Shown here one piece after another: positions 50,472-59,284 of a stretch of 64,000 nt of DNA. Location of the stretch: positions 62,001-126,000 of the forward strand of contig JAGATQ010000016.1 in the NCBI GenBank assembly GCA_017621205.1, written 5' to 3'. The notes under the pieces were generated by a model that saw only the letters and a list, made by a program, of their open reading frames with translations, was not told the origin of the DNA and did not search any database. The stretch is from Lachnospira sp. GTDB taxonomy: Bacteria > Bacillota > Clostridia > Lachnospirales > Lachnospiraceae. Numbering within the stretch: position 1 is the first letter of the stretch; every line of letters begins with the position of its first letter. The position numbers were made by a program, and so were the translations under genes.

Positions 50472-50915
50472 TTATTTCAGATATTCCATCCCATCCTCTA
50501 AAGAAAAAAAGCATTCACTGGGCTCTCCTTCTAAAATGGTAAACACCTTATCCATTCCATGTGCCAATTTCTGTTTTAGAAACTCCTTCTTATCAATCCA
50601 GAACACAGCTCCCTCCTCCGAGGAGCAAAGCTCTCCATAAAAATATTCCGCCTTATATAACAATACTACATACCGTATGCCATCCTCGCGCACCCAGTTA
50701 TATATACCGCAGAGCTCCGGTGCTTTAATACAAAGTCCTGTTTCCTCCTCCACTTCCCGAATAACCGCATCAGCAAAGGGCTCCCCCTTTCTGACATGAC
50801 CACCGGGAAAGGTTATTCCGGTATAGCTGTCATTAACCTTATCCAGAACAACAATCCGGTCATCATCATAAATCATACACATATTTGTCCATATCGTTGG
50901 TTCCTGCTGTTCCAT
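50472..50915 (-). CDS. NUDIX hydrolase (MutT/8-oxo-dGTPase-like)
   Basis: A 147-residue protein with a complete Nudix box: GGHVRKGEPFADAVIREVEEETGL, matching Gx5Ex7REUxEExGU. The N terminus TNMCMIYDDDRIVVLDKV and C-terminal lid AVFWIDKKEFL fit the 8-oxo-dGTP diphosphatase branch, though other nucleoside diphosphate derivatives are possible substrates. It starts 13 bases after the lipoprotein gene and is followed by ribU. AAGGAG is upstream of ATG 50915. Confidence 0.88.
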   Translation of the reverse strand: MEQQEPTIWTNMCMIYDDDRIVVLDKVNDSYTGITFPGGHVRKGEPFADAVIREVEEETGLCIKAPELCGIYNWVREDGIRYVVLLYKAEYFYGELCSSEEGAVFWIDKKEFLKQKLAHGMDKVFTILEGEPSECFFSLEDGMEYLK

Positions 50916-50928
50916 GACTACTCCTTAG

Positions 50929-52488
50929 CTATCCAATATAAAAGCATTCGATGGCTTCCTGCAACTTATCGCCCAATTCTTCATCTGTTATTTTATTCAG
51001 GCTCTTAAAATGAAAATTATACCCATCTGGTGAAATAATGGACTGAACATACAGCTTCATTGGCTTTAAATCCTTATAAAATGTCTTCTCTATATCTAAA
51101 TATTCCTGCTTAGTTATCTTCTCATTTTTTCCATTATAATAGCTTGTGGATATAACCTCAGTATCATAATCCTCTGTCTCATCAGCCAGAGAAACCAGCT
51201 CCGTCTTTACTTCTCCCTCTAATAAAACGGTATCTGTCAATCTTGTCTTATATATATCGTTACCCTCATAATCTTCAATAAAATACACAAAATGAATCTT
51301 ATCATCCCTGGTAGAATGGTATGCCTGTGCCAAAGAAAAATTTGTTTTTTCACCTGTGCAGTTCCACTCTGTCATTCCATCCGCATCCTCATTTACCTCA
51401 AACACCAGCAGTTTATCTCGATAGCTTATACCCAATTCCATACACCCATTCTGATCCAAATCCATAGCCATAAGCTCGTAGCTGGTTTCTATTGTTTCAC
51501 CATCCATATGTATTGTTTTCGGAAGCTTCTTCATCCACTCTTTTTTCTGCGAAACAAGATATTGTATTTGTTTATTATAATTCGATTCATCTGCATCTTT
51601 ATACCGGATAAGAAAACCCTGATAACATCCGCTCAATTTCTCCCTCAGCTTCTCCTCTGACACATTCTGAAGCTTTTTAAAGCTCTCGCTCTCCCAACGA
51701 AAATAAGCATATCCCCGCTTCCCCTGTGGAGTTGCTTTGTCAACCATCTCTTGATATTGCTCCCGTGTAATTTTTTTTGCCTTTCCATCATAATCATCAT
51801 AGTACTCTATCTCACCAGAAGCAAACTGACTACATCCAAAGGTTTCCTCACTGACTGCTGTATCCTTGATTTTTATTGCCCCAGGAGTATATAGAAGCCC
51901 TCCAATACCTCCCATGCTATTACCACACAGATAAGCATAGGTCTTTTTCTCCTTATCATAGTATAACTTCATCATGTCGCTTCCAATGTCCAGACGCCCT
52001 CCCGGCTCGCCATCATCATGATTGTTGTTAAATTGCCATTCCACCATCGTTCCTTCCGGCGTCACCTCATTCACATAATAGTGTGTAAATATTCCAGAAC
52101 CCTCACAAATATAGGACACCAGCTCCAATTGCCCATTTTGATTTAAGTCCGCTACGGTGTAACCGATATCTTCATAACCATCACTATCTTCAAATTTATA
52201 ATGCTTCAGCCACTGGCTTCGTTCCTTTTCCAAAATCGTAAGCTGTCTCTCAATTTCGGATGTTTTCAGCTTCACCTGCCCAACTTCCCCATCAAAAATC
52301 TGCGTTCCCTCTTCCACTACATTTCCTTCATCTGCACTTACCGCATCCGCACTCGCTGGCACCAGTTCTGTAGTAAGTTCTTTCGTTTCCTCCGTCCCTG
52401 CTGTTATTTCCCGTGACAATTCCTTCGGTCCACATCCCATCAAACCACATAGCAGCGACAATAATAATAACATTGTAAGCCTTTTCAT
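50929..52488 (-). CDS. Large lipoprotein with FG-GAP/VCBS-like repeats
   Basis: A 519-residue lipoprotein: MKRLTMLLLLSLLCGLMGC gives a lipobox at Cys19. The mature protein carries two copies of a D-x-N-x-N-G-x-LEL motif, VADLNQNGQLELVSYI and AMDLDQNGCMELGISY, each with a calcium-loop look, plus FKKL and EWKK-type repeats. This style resembles the broken lipoprotein at 3116-3782. Function unknown; surface location is clear. GAGGGG precedes ATG 52488. Confidence 0.75.
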   Translation of the reverse strand: MKRLTMLLLLSLLCGLMGCGPKELSREITAGTEETKELTTELVPASADAVSADEGNVVEEGTQIFDGEVGQVKLKTSEIERQLTILEKERSQWLKHYKFEDSDGYEDIGYTVADLNQNGQLELVSYICEGSGIFTHYYVNEVTPEGTMVEWQFNNNHDDGEPGGRLDIGSDMMKLYYDKEKKTYAYLCGNSMGGIGGLLYTPGAIKIKDTAVSEETFGCSQFASGEIEYYDDYDGKAKKITREQYQEMVDKATPQGKRGYAYFRWESESFKKLQNVSEEKLREKLSGCYQGFLIRYKDADESNYNKQIQYLVSQKKEWMKKLPKTIHMDGETIETSYELMAMDLDQNGCMELGISYRDKLLVFEVNEDADGMTEWNCTGEKTNFSLAQAYHSTRDDKIHFVYFIEDYEGNDIYKTRLTDTVLLEGEVKTELVSLADETEDYDTEVISTSYYNGKNEKITKQEYLDIEKTFYKDLKPMKLYVQSIISPDGYNFHFKSLNKITDEELGDKLQEAIECFYIG

Positions 52489-52533
52489 TTCATATCCCCT
52501 CGCTCTTTTGCACTAAAACATAATATAAACTAA

Positions 52534-52574
52534 CCAAGTGTACTGATTTTTTAATAGCCGGACTAGAAAGCCGG
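52534..52574 (+). repeat. Degenerate third copy of the leader motif
   Basis: GTGTACTGATTTTTTAATAG followed by CCGGACTAG resembles CTAGTACAG...AATTAACCGGACTAG of the purC leader. Here it reads on the plus strand, opposite to both flanking minus-strand genes, which weakens a leader role for this copy. TAGCCGG and CCGGATA form a short hairpin. Confidence 0.4.
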
Positions 52575-52584
52575 ATACTTTTAT

Positions 52585-53403
52585 CTATTGCCTTGTTCTC
52601 CTTTGCAGTTCCTTTATCGCCGCATCATATAGCTTCTTCCTCCTCCAGTAATTCCATAACGCTCCAAACTTATTATAAAAATAAAATCCCATCACAAGAT
52701 AAATATTAAAAAAGCCTATCCTGTCCTTGGTGGTATGTCCATATCTTCTGCCCCATACCTTAGGGCAATTCCCCTCCTTATAATAGGCAATGAAGTCCTC
52801 CTCCGTCCGAATCCACTCTGGCAGATAGGTGCAGGCTTTGCCAAGATAGTCCTCCGCATGAGCATCCGTTCCCGCTATCAATGGCAGCTTAAAATAATGT
52901 GCAAGCTGTCTCGCACGAAGATTATCTTCCTCAGACTCACAGGCATTATACCCCTCTAGGAAATCAAACTGCTCCATAAATCGTTTCTTTTCCCGTTTTT
53001 TCCATGGCTTTGTCTGTGCAAAGCTTAAAAACACTTCCCCAAAGGGATGTGCAGGTCCCAAAATACCACCAAAACCATGTACCAGCTTAATCAGTCTTGA
53101 CAGAGGTAATCCTCTATGTTCCAGTAAATCATAAAGCTCCTGTGGAACTGTATTCGGCAGCACAACAATAAAATGCCCATATTCCAGCGTATCATATTCA
53201 ATTCCCCGAAGCACAACAAAATCGTCATCCTTAGCTCCTGCAAGGCGATATGCCTCGTACCCCTGATAAGAATCGTGGTCCGTAATCAGCAGCCCTCCAA
53301 AACCATGCTCCTTTAATACCCGGCAATGGTCCAAAATTGAAAATCTGGCATCCGTAGAGCCCTCACTGCTATGACAATGCAAGTCAAATTTCACCAAACA
53401 CAT
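52585..53403 (-). CDS. PHP-domain phosphoesterase
   Basis: A 272-residue PHP protein. DLHCHSSEGSTDAR supplies the first metal histidines, LLITDHDSYQGYEAY the second motif, GGILGPAHPFGE the third and LPLIAGTDAHAEDYLG the fourth, so the trinuclear metal site looks intact. Family members hydrolyse phosphoesters such as histidinol phosphate, 3',5'-nucleoside bisphosphate or short nucleic acids; which applies is unclear. ATG 53403 follows GGAGG; the frame to 53415 starts within that site. Confidence 0.87.
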   Translation of the reverse strand: MCLVKFDLHCHSSEGSTDARFSILDHCRVLKEHGFGGLLITDHDSYQGYEAYRLAGAKDDDFVVLRGIEYDTLEYGHFIVVLPNTVPQELYDLLEHRGLPLSRLIKLVHGFGGILGPAHPFGEVFLSFAQTKPWKKREKKRFMEQFDFLEGYNACESEEDNLRARQLAHYFKLPLIAGTDAHAEDYLGKACTYLPEWIRTEEDFIAYYKEGNCPKVWGRRYGHTTKDRIGFFNIYLVMGFYFYNKFGALWNYWRRKKLYDAAIKELQRRTRQ

Positions 53404-53586
53404 TATATCCTCCATTCCCTTTCTTACTTTCAGTTTTCCGTAGTTTCGCGAAAGTATACTATCCTATCTGTTTCTCAAATATTATTTACTTATTCAGAAT
53501 TCTACAGCTTGATATATGTGACGTCCAAATTACTCACATAACTATTTGTTCCACATAAACTATAAAAAAACAGAATAGAGCTTATT

Positions 53587-54081
53587 ATGAAAATCTATCC
53601 CACAAACTCTCTACAGGCAGAATTTTTAAAGCTTCTAACGGATGCTTGTCCCTCTGCCTATGCTGTAATACAAGGTGATGCAAAAGCTCCAAACCTGGAA
53701 GGAATGGCATATTTTTATCAGATACCACAAGGCGGGGTTCTTGTAGAAATAGAAACATCCGGGCTGCCACAAAAAGAAAATGAAACCAGCAGCTTCTTTG
53801 GTATGCACATACATGAAAACGGGGACTGCACTCCTCCCTTTGACAAGGTCGGCAACCATTATAACCCCGCCAATACCGCTCACCCGCAGCATGCCGGTGA
53901 TTTACCTCCCTTGTTAAGCAATTCTGGCTATAGTTATCTTGTATTTTATACTGACCGTATTCAAATAGAAGAAATCATTGGAAGAGCACTCATTATCCAT
54001 TCCGCCCCCGATGACTTTACAACACAGCCCTCCGGTAATTCCCACGAAAAGATTGGATGCGGTGTAATATTAGAAATGTAA
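53587..54081 (+). CDS. Cu/Zn superoxide dismutase-like protein without signal peptide
   Basis: A 164-residue protein with all SOD1-type ligands by alignment: His74 and His76 (FGMHIHENGDC), bridging His91 (GNHYNP), His99, His102 and Asp105 (HPQHAGDLPPLL), His138 (ALIIHSAPDD), and the disulfide pair Cys81/Cys158. The active-site Arg is replaced by Lys155. There is no signal peptide, unlike most bacterial SodC, so it would be cytoplasmic. It converges with the MATE gene and ends in a strong terminator. Fold call firm; dismutase activity probable but unproven. Confidence 0.87.
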   Translation: MKIYPTNSLQAEFLKLLTDACPSAYAVIQGDAKAPNLEGMAYFYQIPQGGVLVEIETSGLPQKENETSSFFGMHIHENGDCTPPFDKVGNHYNPANTAHPQHAGDLPPLLSNSGYSYLVFYTDRIQIEEIIGRALIIHSAPDDFTTQPSGNSHEKIGCGVILEM

Positions 54082-54106
54082 GGGGGCATAAGCCCCCTTT
54101 ATTTTC
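54080..54106. terminator. Bidirectional terminator between the SOD-like and MATE genes
   Basis: AAGGGGGC-ATAA-GCCCCCTT (54080-54099) followed by TATTTT on the plus strand. The hairpin overlaps the SOD-like stop codon and is placed to stop both convergent genes. Confidence 0.8.
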
Positions 54107-54110
54107 ATCA

Positions 54111-55502
54111 TTAATCCCGCCCTTGTGGCAACGGCTTAATAATCGTTTTATAAATATGAACAAGACATATCGTTGATACGGTAAAGGACATTAACTCTGC
54201 AATAGGAAATGCCCACCATACCGCATGTAAACCACCAAGCTTAGACAAAAGGAATGCAACTGGAATAAGAACAACAAGCTGCCTCATAACGGATACAATC
54301 AGACTGAACACTGCCTTGCCGAGTGCCTGAAATACGGTACCAGCAATAATACAAAACCACGCTATCAAAAAGTGTACACCAATAATCCGCAGGGCAGGAA
54401 TTCCAATTTCTAACATCTCCGTTGAGGCATGAAACATTCCAAGCAACAGCCCCGGAAACAGTTCAAAGGCACCAAAGCCAAACAGCAGCAAACCAAAGGA
54501 AACTACCAGACTTAGCTTAATTGTCTTTACCATACGCTTTCTTTGCTGTGCCCCATAGCAATAAGCGATAATCGGAGTAATACCGTTATTCATACCAAAC
54601 AGCGGCATAAAGAAAAAGCTTTGCAGCTTGAAGTATACGCCGAACACTGCCGTTGCTGTAGTAGAAAAATCAATTAGTATCTTATTCATGCTATATGTCA
54701 TCACAGAACCGATAGACTGCATAATAATAGAGGGGATACCAACCTTATAAATTGTACCAATAATTTTCCCATTGGGACGGAATCCCTTAAAGGAAAGAGT
54801 GATTTCTGTATTAAACTTAATATTACAAAGACAGGCAACCACACCAGCCACACACTGTCCGATTACGGTTGCAATCGCTGCCCCTGCCACTCCCATTTTC
54901 GGCAAGCCACACAATCCAAAAATCAAAATCGGGTCCAGAATAATATTGGTAACCGCACCACTTAACTGGGAAACCATGCTGAAAATCGTTTTTCCTGTAG
55001 AAGTCAAAAGCCGCTCAAAATAAAACTGCGCAAAAATACCAAAGGAGCATATCATAACAATACTTAGATATTGGACACCCATATCTATAATTTCCTGCGA
55101 TGCATCCTTAACCTGTCCTGCATAAAATGGTTTTACTATCAAAAAACCTAATACCAAAAATAAAAGATAACTTAAAGCATAGATAAATGCACCATTGCTC
55201 GCCGTATCATTTACACGCTTAAAATTCTTCTCTCCTAAGGATTTCGATAACAATGCATTAATACCGACACCGGTACCGGCACCAACAGCAATGGTTAATG
55301 TCTGCAAAGGGAAAGCAAGGGAAACCGCAGTCAACGCATTTTCCGATATCATACCGACAAAAATACTATCTACAATATTATACAATGCCTGCACCAGCAT
55401 AGAAATCATCATTGGTAAAGACATATTAAATACCAGTTTACCAACTGGCATGACACCCATTTTATTCTCCGTCACAGGAGCCTTCGTCTTTTCTGTATTC
55501 AT
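54111..55502 (-). CDS. MATE-family multidrug efflux protein
   Basis: A 463-residue transporter with twelve predicted helices in two six-helix bundles. PVGKLVFNMSLPMMISMLVQALYNIVDSIFVGMI and VSLAFPLQTLTIAVGAGTGVGINALLSKSLGEK are typical N-terminal blocks, and GMNNGITPIIAYCYGAQQRKRM the matching C-lobe block. It exports cationic drugs or metabolites using ion gradients. AAGGAGG precedes ATG 55502. A consensus promoter and a leader containing the motif shared with purC lie upstream. Confidence 0.93.
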   Translation of the reverse strand: MNTEKTKAPVTENKMGVMPVGKLVFNMSLPMMISMLVQALYNIVDSIFVGMISENALTAVSLAFPLQTLTIAVGAGTGVGINALLSKSLGEKNFKRVNDTASNGAFIYALSYLLFLVLGFLIVKPFYAGQVKDASQEIIDMGVQYLSIVMICSFGIFAQFYFERLLTSTGKTIFSMVSQLSGAVTNIILDPILIFGLCGLPKMGVAGAAIATVIGQCVAGVVACLCNIKFNTEITLSFKGFRPNGKIIGTIYKVGIPSIIMQSIGSVMTYSMNKILIDFSTTATAVFGVYFKLQSFFFMPLFGMNNGITPIIAYCYGAQQRKRMVKTIKLSLVVSFGLLLFGFGAFELFPGLLLGMFHASTEMLEIGIPALRIIGVHFLIAWFCIIAGTVFQALGKAVFSLIVSVMRQLVVLIPVAFLLSKLGGLHAVWWAFPIAELMSFTVSTICLVHIYKTIIKPLPQGRD

Positions 55503-55551
55503 ATTTCCTCCTTATGAGGGAAATTATCCCTGATATATCATGTTTTGTGAT

Positions 55552-55609
55552 AACTGGACTATATTCGAAGAATGAATAAAGTCCGGTTAATTATAAATCG
55601 CTGTACTAG
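55552..55609 (-). promoter_or_regulatory. Structured motif in the MATE leader, shared with purC
   Basis: On the minus strand 55609-55580 matches the purC leader motif at 27 of 30 bases. It continues into a hairpin whose arms AACCGGACTTTATTC and GAATATAGTCCAGTT pair at 13 of 15. The motif sits about 23 bases after the predicted start point. Same orientation to the gene as in purC. Confidence 0.55.
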
Positions 55610-55638
55610 CCCCTCTTAGGTCTATAACACAATTTGTT

Positions 55639-55667
55639 AGTATATCATAATTAGAAGAAATTGTCAA
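55639..55667 (-). promoter_or_regulatory. Consensus promoter of the MATE gene
   Basis: Minus strand TTGACA (55667-55662), 17 bases, TATACT (55644-55639). Leader of about 130 bases to ATG 55502. Confidence 0.75.
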
Positions 55668-55703
55668 AAATCCGATTTCACTCCTGTTTCATATTTATAT
55701 TTT

Positions 55704-55731
55704 ACTCAAACTTCAAGTGCAAAGTTTGAGT
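55704..55731 (-). terminator. Short hairpin at the end of the EAL gene, matching the outer arm of element C
   Basis: ACTCAAACTT and AAGTTTGAGT (55704-55713, 55722-55731) pair perfectly; the sequence ACTCAAACTTC...AAGTTTGAGT is also the outer arm of element C (40467-40670). No T-run follows on the minus strand, so it may be a collapsed element rather than a true terminator. Confidence 0.45.
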
Positions 55732-57665
55732 TATTTACCCCTTTTATGTTCCTCAATAATAAACTCAATAAATTCCTGTTTCGGTATCGGTTTAGAATAA
55801 TAATAACCTTGAATATATTCACATTCCAAAGCAGAAAATTGTTTCATGGATTCCTTGGTCTCAATCCCTTCTACAACAATCTTCATATCCATATCCTTAA
55901 TCATACGAATTGTGTTTTCTAACACAATCATCATCTTAGTATCATTATAGGTATTGGTAAAGCTTTTATCCAATTTCACAATATGAAAAGGCATAGAAGC
56001 AATACGCTGCATATTAGAATAGCCTGTTCCATAATCATCTAAAGAAAAGGAAACACCTGCCTGCACCAGTTTTTCAATATTTTCCATCATTGTATTTTGG
56101 GAATAGGATGCCGCAGTTTCCGTAATCTCCAGATTAATCTGATTGACAGAGACATGATATTTGTTTAATATCTGAATCACATCATCGGCAAGCTGTGGCT
56201 TCATACATTGTGCCACAGACAAATTAATTTCAATGTAATCAAGCCCCAGCTGTTTATACTGCTCACTCGCAATAAACTGGCATACCTCCTCCAATACATA
56301 GTTACCAATCTTATGAATAGCGCCACTTTTTTCTGCCGCAGGTATAAAAATCTCTGGAGAAACAAAGCCATACGTTTCATCCTTTAACCGTAATAATGCC
56401 TCCGCAGAATTAAACCTATGCTCTTCTACGGAATAAATCGGCTGGTAATACACTTCAAATTTATGATTGCTCAACGCATTCTCTATAATCTTATCAATAT
56501 CATGCATCAAATCATAGTGATCCTTCTTATAAATATCAGAAGCAAACAGCACTCCTTCACTATGCTTTAGCTTAGACAAATCGTTACCAAATACCATTAT
56601 TGATTCAATATCATCAATATCTCTCGGACAGTCCATAATACATACGCAGGCATTTACATTAACCGACAGCTCATTTACAAGGATATCGTCCTTAAAATGC
56701 CGGTTGATTTTCTGTGCTGCCTCCATACACTGCGCACTAAACCGCTGTTCTGCCACACATCTAAGCTTCCCATCACCAAGATAATAATATTCTGCCTTAA
56801 TCCCCTCATTTTCACATATCGCCATCATCTCATTGGCAAGCACGGCTACTAAATCCTGCACTCCACTGTATCCAAGCATGTCACGAAGCCCAAAATAATT
56901 GGAAACATTGGTTAAAATAACCCGGACGATTTTCCCATTTTTTATCCCCCGGCGAACATATTTCATATAGGATTTCATATTACCAATTCCTGTTGCCGGG
57001 TCAATTAACTGCTCTGAACCTTGAAGCATAAGAGAAAGAATCAACAAGCCTATACTCATGGCAAACAGTTCCACAGGATACTGTGGTGCGATAAACTGCA
57101 CAAACAACGCAATAACCTGCAATGGGATAACGGCGGCTAAAAATACAAATTCCCTCTTACTGAACAAAACATGGTAACGCAATAAATGTTCAATAATCAT
57201 TATCGTATAAATACCGGTGCACAGATACAGTAACAGAAACCATTCTCCCCGAATATACCCGCCCTGTGCATCGATGTAAAAAAGCTTCTTAATCCATCCG
57301 TTCATACATAATACCAAAAAGCAAAGACCAATCGGCAGAAACAGCAGTACCCTTATAAGCTTATTCTGATACCTATGCCATGTATCCGACAGAGCAACCA
57401 GATACATCATATATAATGCTGGTGTAAGGGCATGGGTAAATAAATAAATGCTGTGCCAGATATATTGCTGCAGTATGTGCCCCCCTGCCATATTATCCAG
57501 AGAAATTGCAATAACATCTGCTATACAAGCCACAAAATGATTCACTAATATGTAACCAAAGCAACGATTTACCTGTCCTTTGGTCATCCGGCGCAAATAG
57601 GTCGTAGTAAGCAGTATAATCATAATAATTAGTGCACAATAATCAAAATATATGATTTTTTCCAT
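55731..57665 (-). CDS. Membrane c-di-GMP phosphodiesterase with degenerate GGDEF and intact EAL
   Basis: A 644-residue protein. About seven helices (1-215), then a GGDEF-like domain in which the signature has decayed to YYLGDGKL, so no cyclase activity is expected, then an EAL domain from about 385. The EAL site is complete: SAEALLRL, EINLSVAQ, ITETAA, DDYGTGYSN, KLDKSF, VVEGIETKE and QGYYYSKP. It should degrade c-di-GMP, opposing the GGDEF protein at 7572-9062. A TTGCAT-18-TATAAT promoter is possible upstream; AAAGGG is 11 bases before ATG 57665. Confidence 0.9.
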   Translation of the reverse strand: MEKIIYFDYCALIIMIILLTTTYLRRMTKGQVNRCFGYILVNHFVACIADVIAISLDNMAGGHILQQYIWHSIYLFTHALTPALYMMYLVALSDTWHRYQNKLIRVLLFLPIGLCFLVLCMNGWIKKLFYIDAQGGYIRGEWFLLLYLCTGIYTIMIIEHLLRYHVLFSKREFVFLAAVIPLQVIALFVQFIAPQYPVELFAMSIGLLILSLMLQGSEQLIDPATGIGNMKSYMKYVRRGIKNGKIVRVILTNVSNYFGLRDMLGYSGVQDLVAVLANEMMAICENEGIKAEYYYLGDGKLRCVAEQRFSAQCMEAAQKINRHFKDDILVNELSVNVNACVCIMDCPRDIDDIESIMVFGNDLSKLKHSEGVLFASDIYKKDHYDLMHDIDKIIENALSNHKFEVYYQPIYSVEEHRFNSAEALLRLKDETYGFVSPEIFIPAAEKSGAIHKIGNYVLEEVCQFIASEQYKQLGLDYIEINLSVAQCMKPQLADDVIQILNKYHVSVNQINLEITETAASYSQNTMMENIEKLVQAGVSFSLDDYGTGYSNMQRIASMPFHIVKLDKSFTNTYNDTKMMIVLENTIRMIKDMDMKIVVEGIETKESMKQFSALECEYIQGYYYSKPIPKQEFIEFIIEEHKRGK

Positions 57666-57849
57666 GAGGTAAATTCCCTTTCCTATGTAACAGAGCCTAA
57701 CACATTCCTATTAACCTGTTTGAACAATAAACCGTACAAACATAACTAATGTGATTATAACTCCAATACCACCTACTATGCAATAACTATAAATGTTAAA
57801 ATATATGTTGAAATTGCAAAATTCACCTTCATAAACAAACAATTAGATA

Positions 57850-58647
57850 CTATGATTTTCGTTTTAACTCCAGCATTGCCGCATAATGCTTAATAGAAAA
57901 CTCCTCTGGTGCAATGTCTCTCAATAATGCCTGATGTTCACACTCCCACTTTTCAATCTCTTCCTGTGACAAGGAAGCACCAACACCCCGGCATGCCTTC
58001 ATCCTTCCGTGCCATGTCTCTCTCGTAAACGGTACATGAATAAGATATTCTTCGTGATATGCCGTTTCAAAATATTCATATACACAATCCGGTACACCGA
58101 TTGGATGCATCGTCTCTCCTGCCCCTGTCCATCGGGGATTGTATTCTAATACCAGCTTCTCGCTCGCACCAGCAATTTCATCTTCATAAGGCAGCCATGC
58201 CATATATAACAATAATAAGCTTCCATCTGATTTTAATATGCGGGATAATACTGGCATGACTTTCTCATGGTCAAAATACCAAAAGCACTGGCAGGCAGTT
58301 ATTACATCAAAGGTACTATCCGGAAAATCGACCTCCTCCGTTGCCACTGCCTCATAATGAATCTCCATATTCATTTTATCAGAAAGCTTCCTTGCCTGCT
58401 CAATCTGATTAGCAGAAATATCCGTTCCATACCACGTTGCACCATAATGATACATATTTCTTGGAATCACACCTGTGCCGGTACCCAAATCTAAAACCTT
58501 CTGTCCTTTAATACAGAGATTGCGTTCTGCAATTTTCTCATAAAATACTGCGGGATAAATATCCCGGTACTTCGCATATTCAGCAGAGGTTCTCCCCCAA
58601 TCAAATGCCTTTCCGTTGTCTATTTCTTTATTTATGATATCACCCAT
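57850..58647 (-). CDS. Class I SAM-dependent methyltransferase
   Basis: A 265-residue methyltransferase. KVLDLGTGTGVIPRNM is the SAM-binding motif I, YGTDISANQIEQARKLS motif II, FDVITACQCFWYFDHEKVM motif III and LKSDGSLLLLYMAW motif IV, the UbiE/Methyltransf_11 layout. The N-terminal FDWGRTSAEYAKYRDIYP is common to a subgroup of Firmicute enzymes with unknown substrate. ATG 58647 follows AAGGAGG by 11 bases; the frame to 58680 has no site. Confidence 0.88.
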   Translation of the reverse strand: MGDIINKEIDNGKAFDWGRTSAEYAKYRDIYPAVFYEKIAERNLCIKGQKVLDLGTGTGVIPRNMYHYGATWYGTDISANQIEQARKLSDKMNMEIHYEAVATEEVDFPDSTFDVITACQCFWYFDHEKVMPVLSRILKSDGSLLLLYMAWLPYEDEIAGASEKLVLEYNPRWTGAGETMHPIGVPDCVYEYFETAYHEEYLIHVPFTRETWHGRMKACRGVGASLSQEEIEKWECEHQALLRDIAPEEFSIKHYAAMLELKRKS

Positions 58648-58750
58648 AATGCCTAAATCCTCCTTGCCATAACCAATCATTAGATAATAGTGAAATAACT
58701 ATTCACTTCTACTATCGTCATAATAAATGTGTGTTTCGCAACTATCTAAA

Positions 58751-58779
58751 AGTATAGCATAACGAGTGTCTCTAAGCAA
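58751..58779 (-). promoter_or_regulatory. Promoter of the methyltransferase gene
   Basis: Minus strand TTGCTT (58779-58774), 17 bases, TATACT (58756-58751). The leader holds AGTGAA-TAGTTAT-TTCACT, a palindrome at 58688-58706, and GTTGCGAAAC, a string also seen beside leader elements B and C. Confidence 0.6.
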
Positions 58780-58848
58780 ATAACAATAACATTACAACGC
58801 TATCTGCCTCCCTATAATCCGAGAAAATTTATCATACAAACCTATTCT

Positions 58849-59271
58849 TTACTCCTTCTCAGCAATGTCACTTACCGGCTTTTCCAGACCTTCAATTACA
58901 ACATTATTCTTTTGGGCATAATCCCAAAGTGCCGCATGAATTGCTTCTTCCGCCAAAAGAGAGCAATGTACCTTAAGCGGCGGCAATCCGTCCAGTGCCT
59001 CCATAACCGCCTTATTCGTTACCAGTAATGCCTCCTGAACCGTTCGTCCTTTTACGAGTTCTGTCGCCATACTGCTAGTAGCTACAGCAGCACCACAGCC
59101 AAAGGTTTTAAACTTCACATCCTGTATTCTTCCATCATCATCGATATCCAGATACATTCGCATAATATCCCCACACTTTGCATTTCCCACGGTGCCTACT
59201 CCACTCGGATGTTCTATCTCTCCAACATTTCTTGGATGATTAAAATGCTCCATTACCTTTTCACTATACAT
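58849..59271 (-). CDS. nifU: NifU/IscU-type iron-sulfur scaffold
   Basis: A 140-residue scaffold that assembles [2Fe-2S]/[4Fe-4S] clusters from sulfur given by NifS. MYSEKVMEHFNHPRNVGEIE is the family start; cluster ligands Cys33 (NAKCGD), Cys59 (FGCGAA) and Cys103 (VHCSLLAEEA) and Asp35 are kept. ATG 59271 follows AAGGAG; the longer frame to 59343 overlaps nifS. Last gene of the five-gene operon, 13 bases after nifS. Confidence 0.93.
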   Translation of the reverse strand: MYSEKVMEHFNHPRNVGEIEHPSGVGTVGNAKCGDIMRMYLDIDDDGRIQDVKFKTFGCGAAVATSSMATELVKGRTVQEALLVTNKAVMEALDGLPPLKVHCSLLAEEAIHAALWDYAQKNNVVIEGLEKPVSDIAEKE

Positions 59272-59284
59272 AACTCCATCTCCT

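Noticed and set aside
55731..57665. Treating the GGDEF-like domain of the EAL protein as an active cyclase
   Set aside because: The GGDEF signature has decayed to LGDGKL, and key substrate and metal residues are missing.
57666..57849. Possible small RNA or riboswitch between the EAL and methyltransferase genes
   Set aside because: The 184 bases are AT-rich with no stable hairpin or recognisable aptamer; only a possible promoter for the EAL gene is seen.
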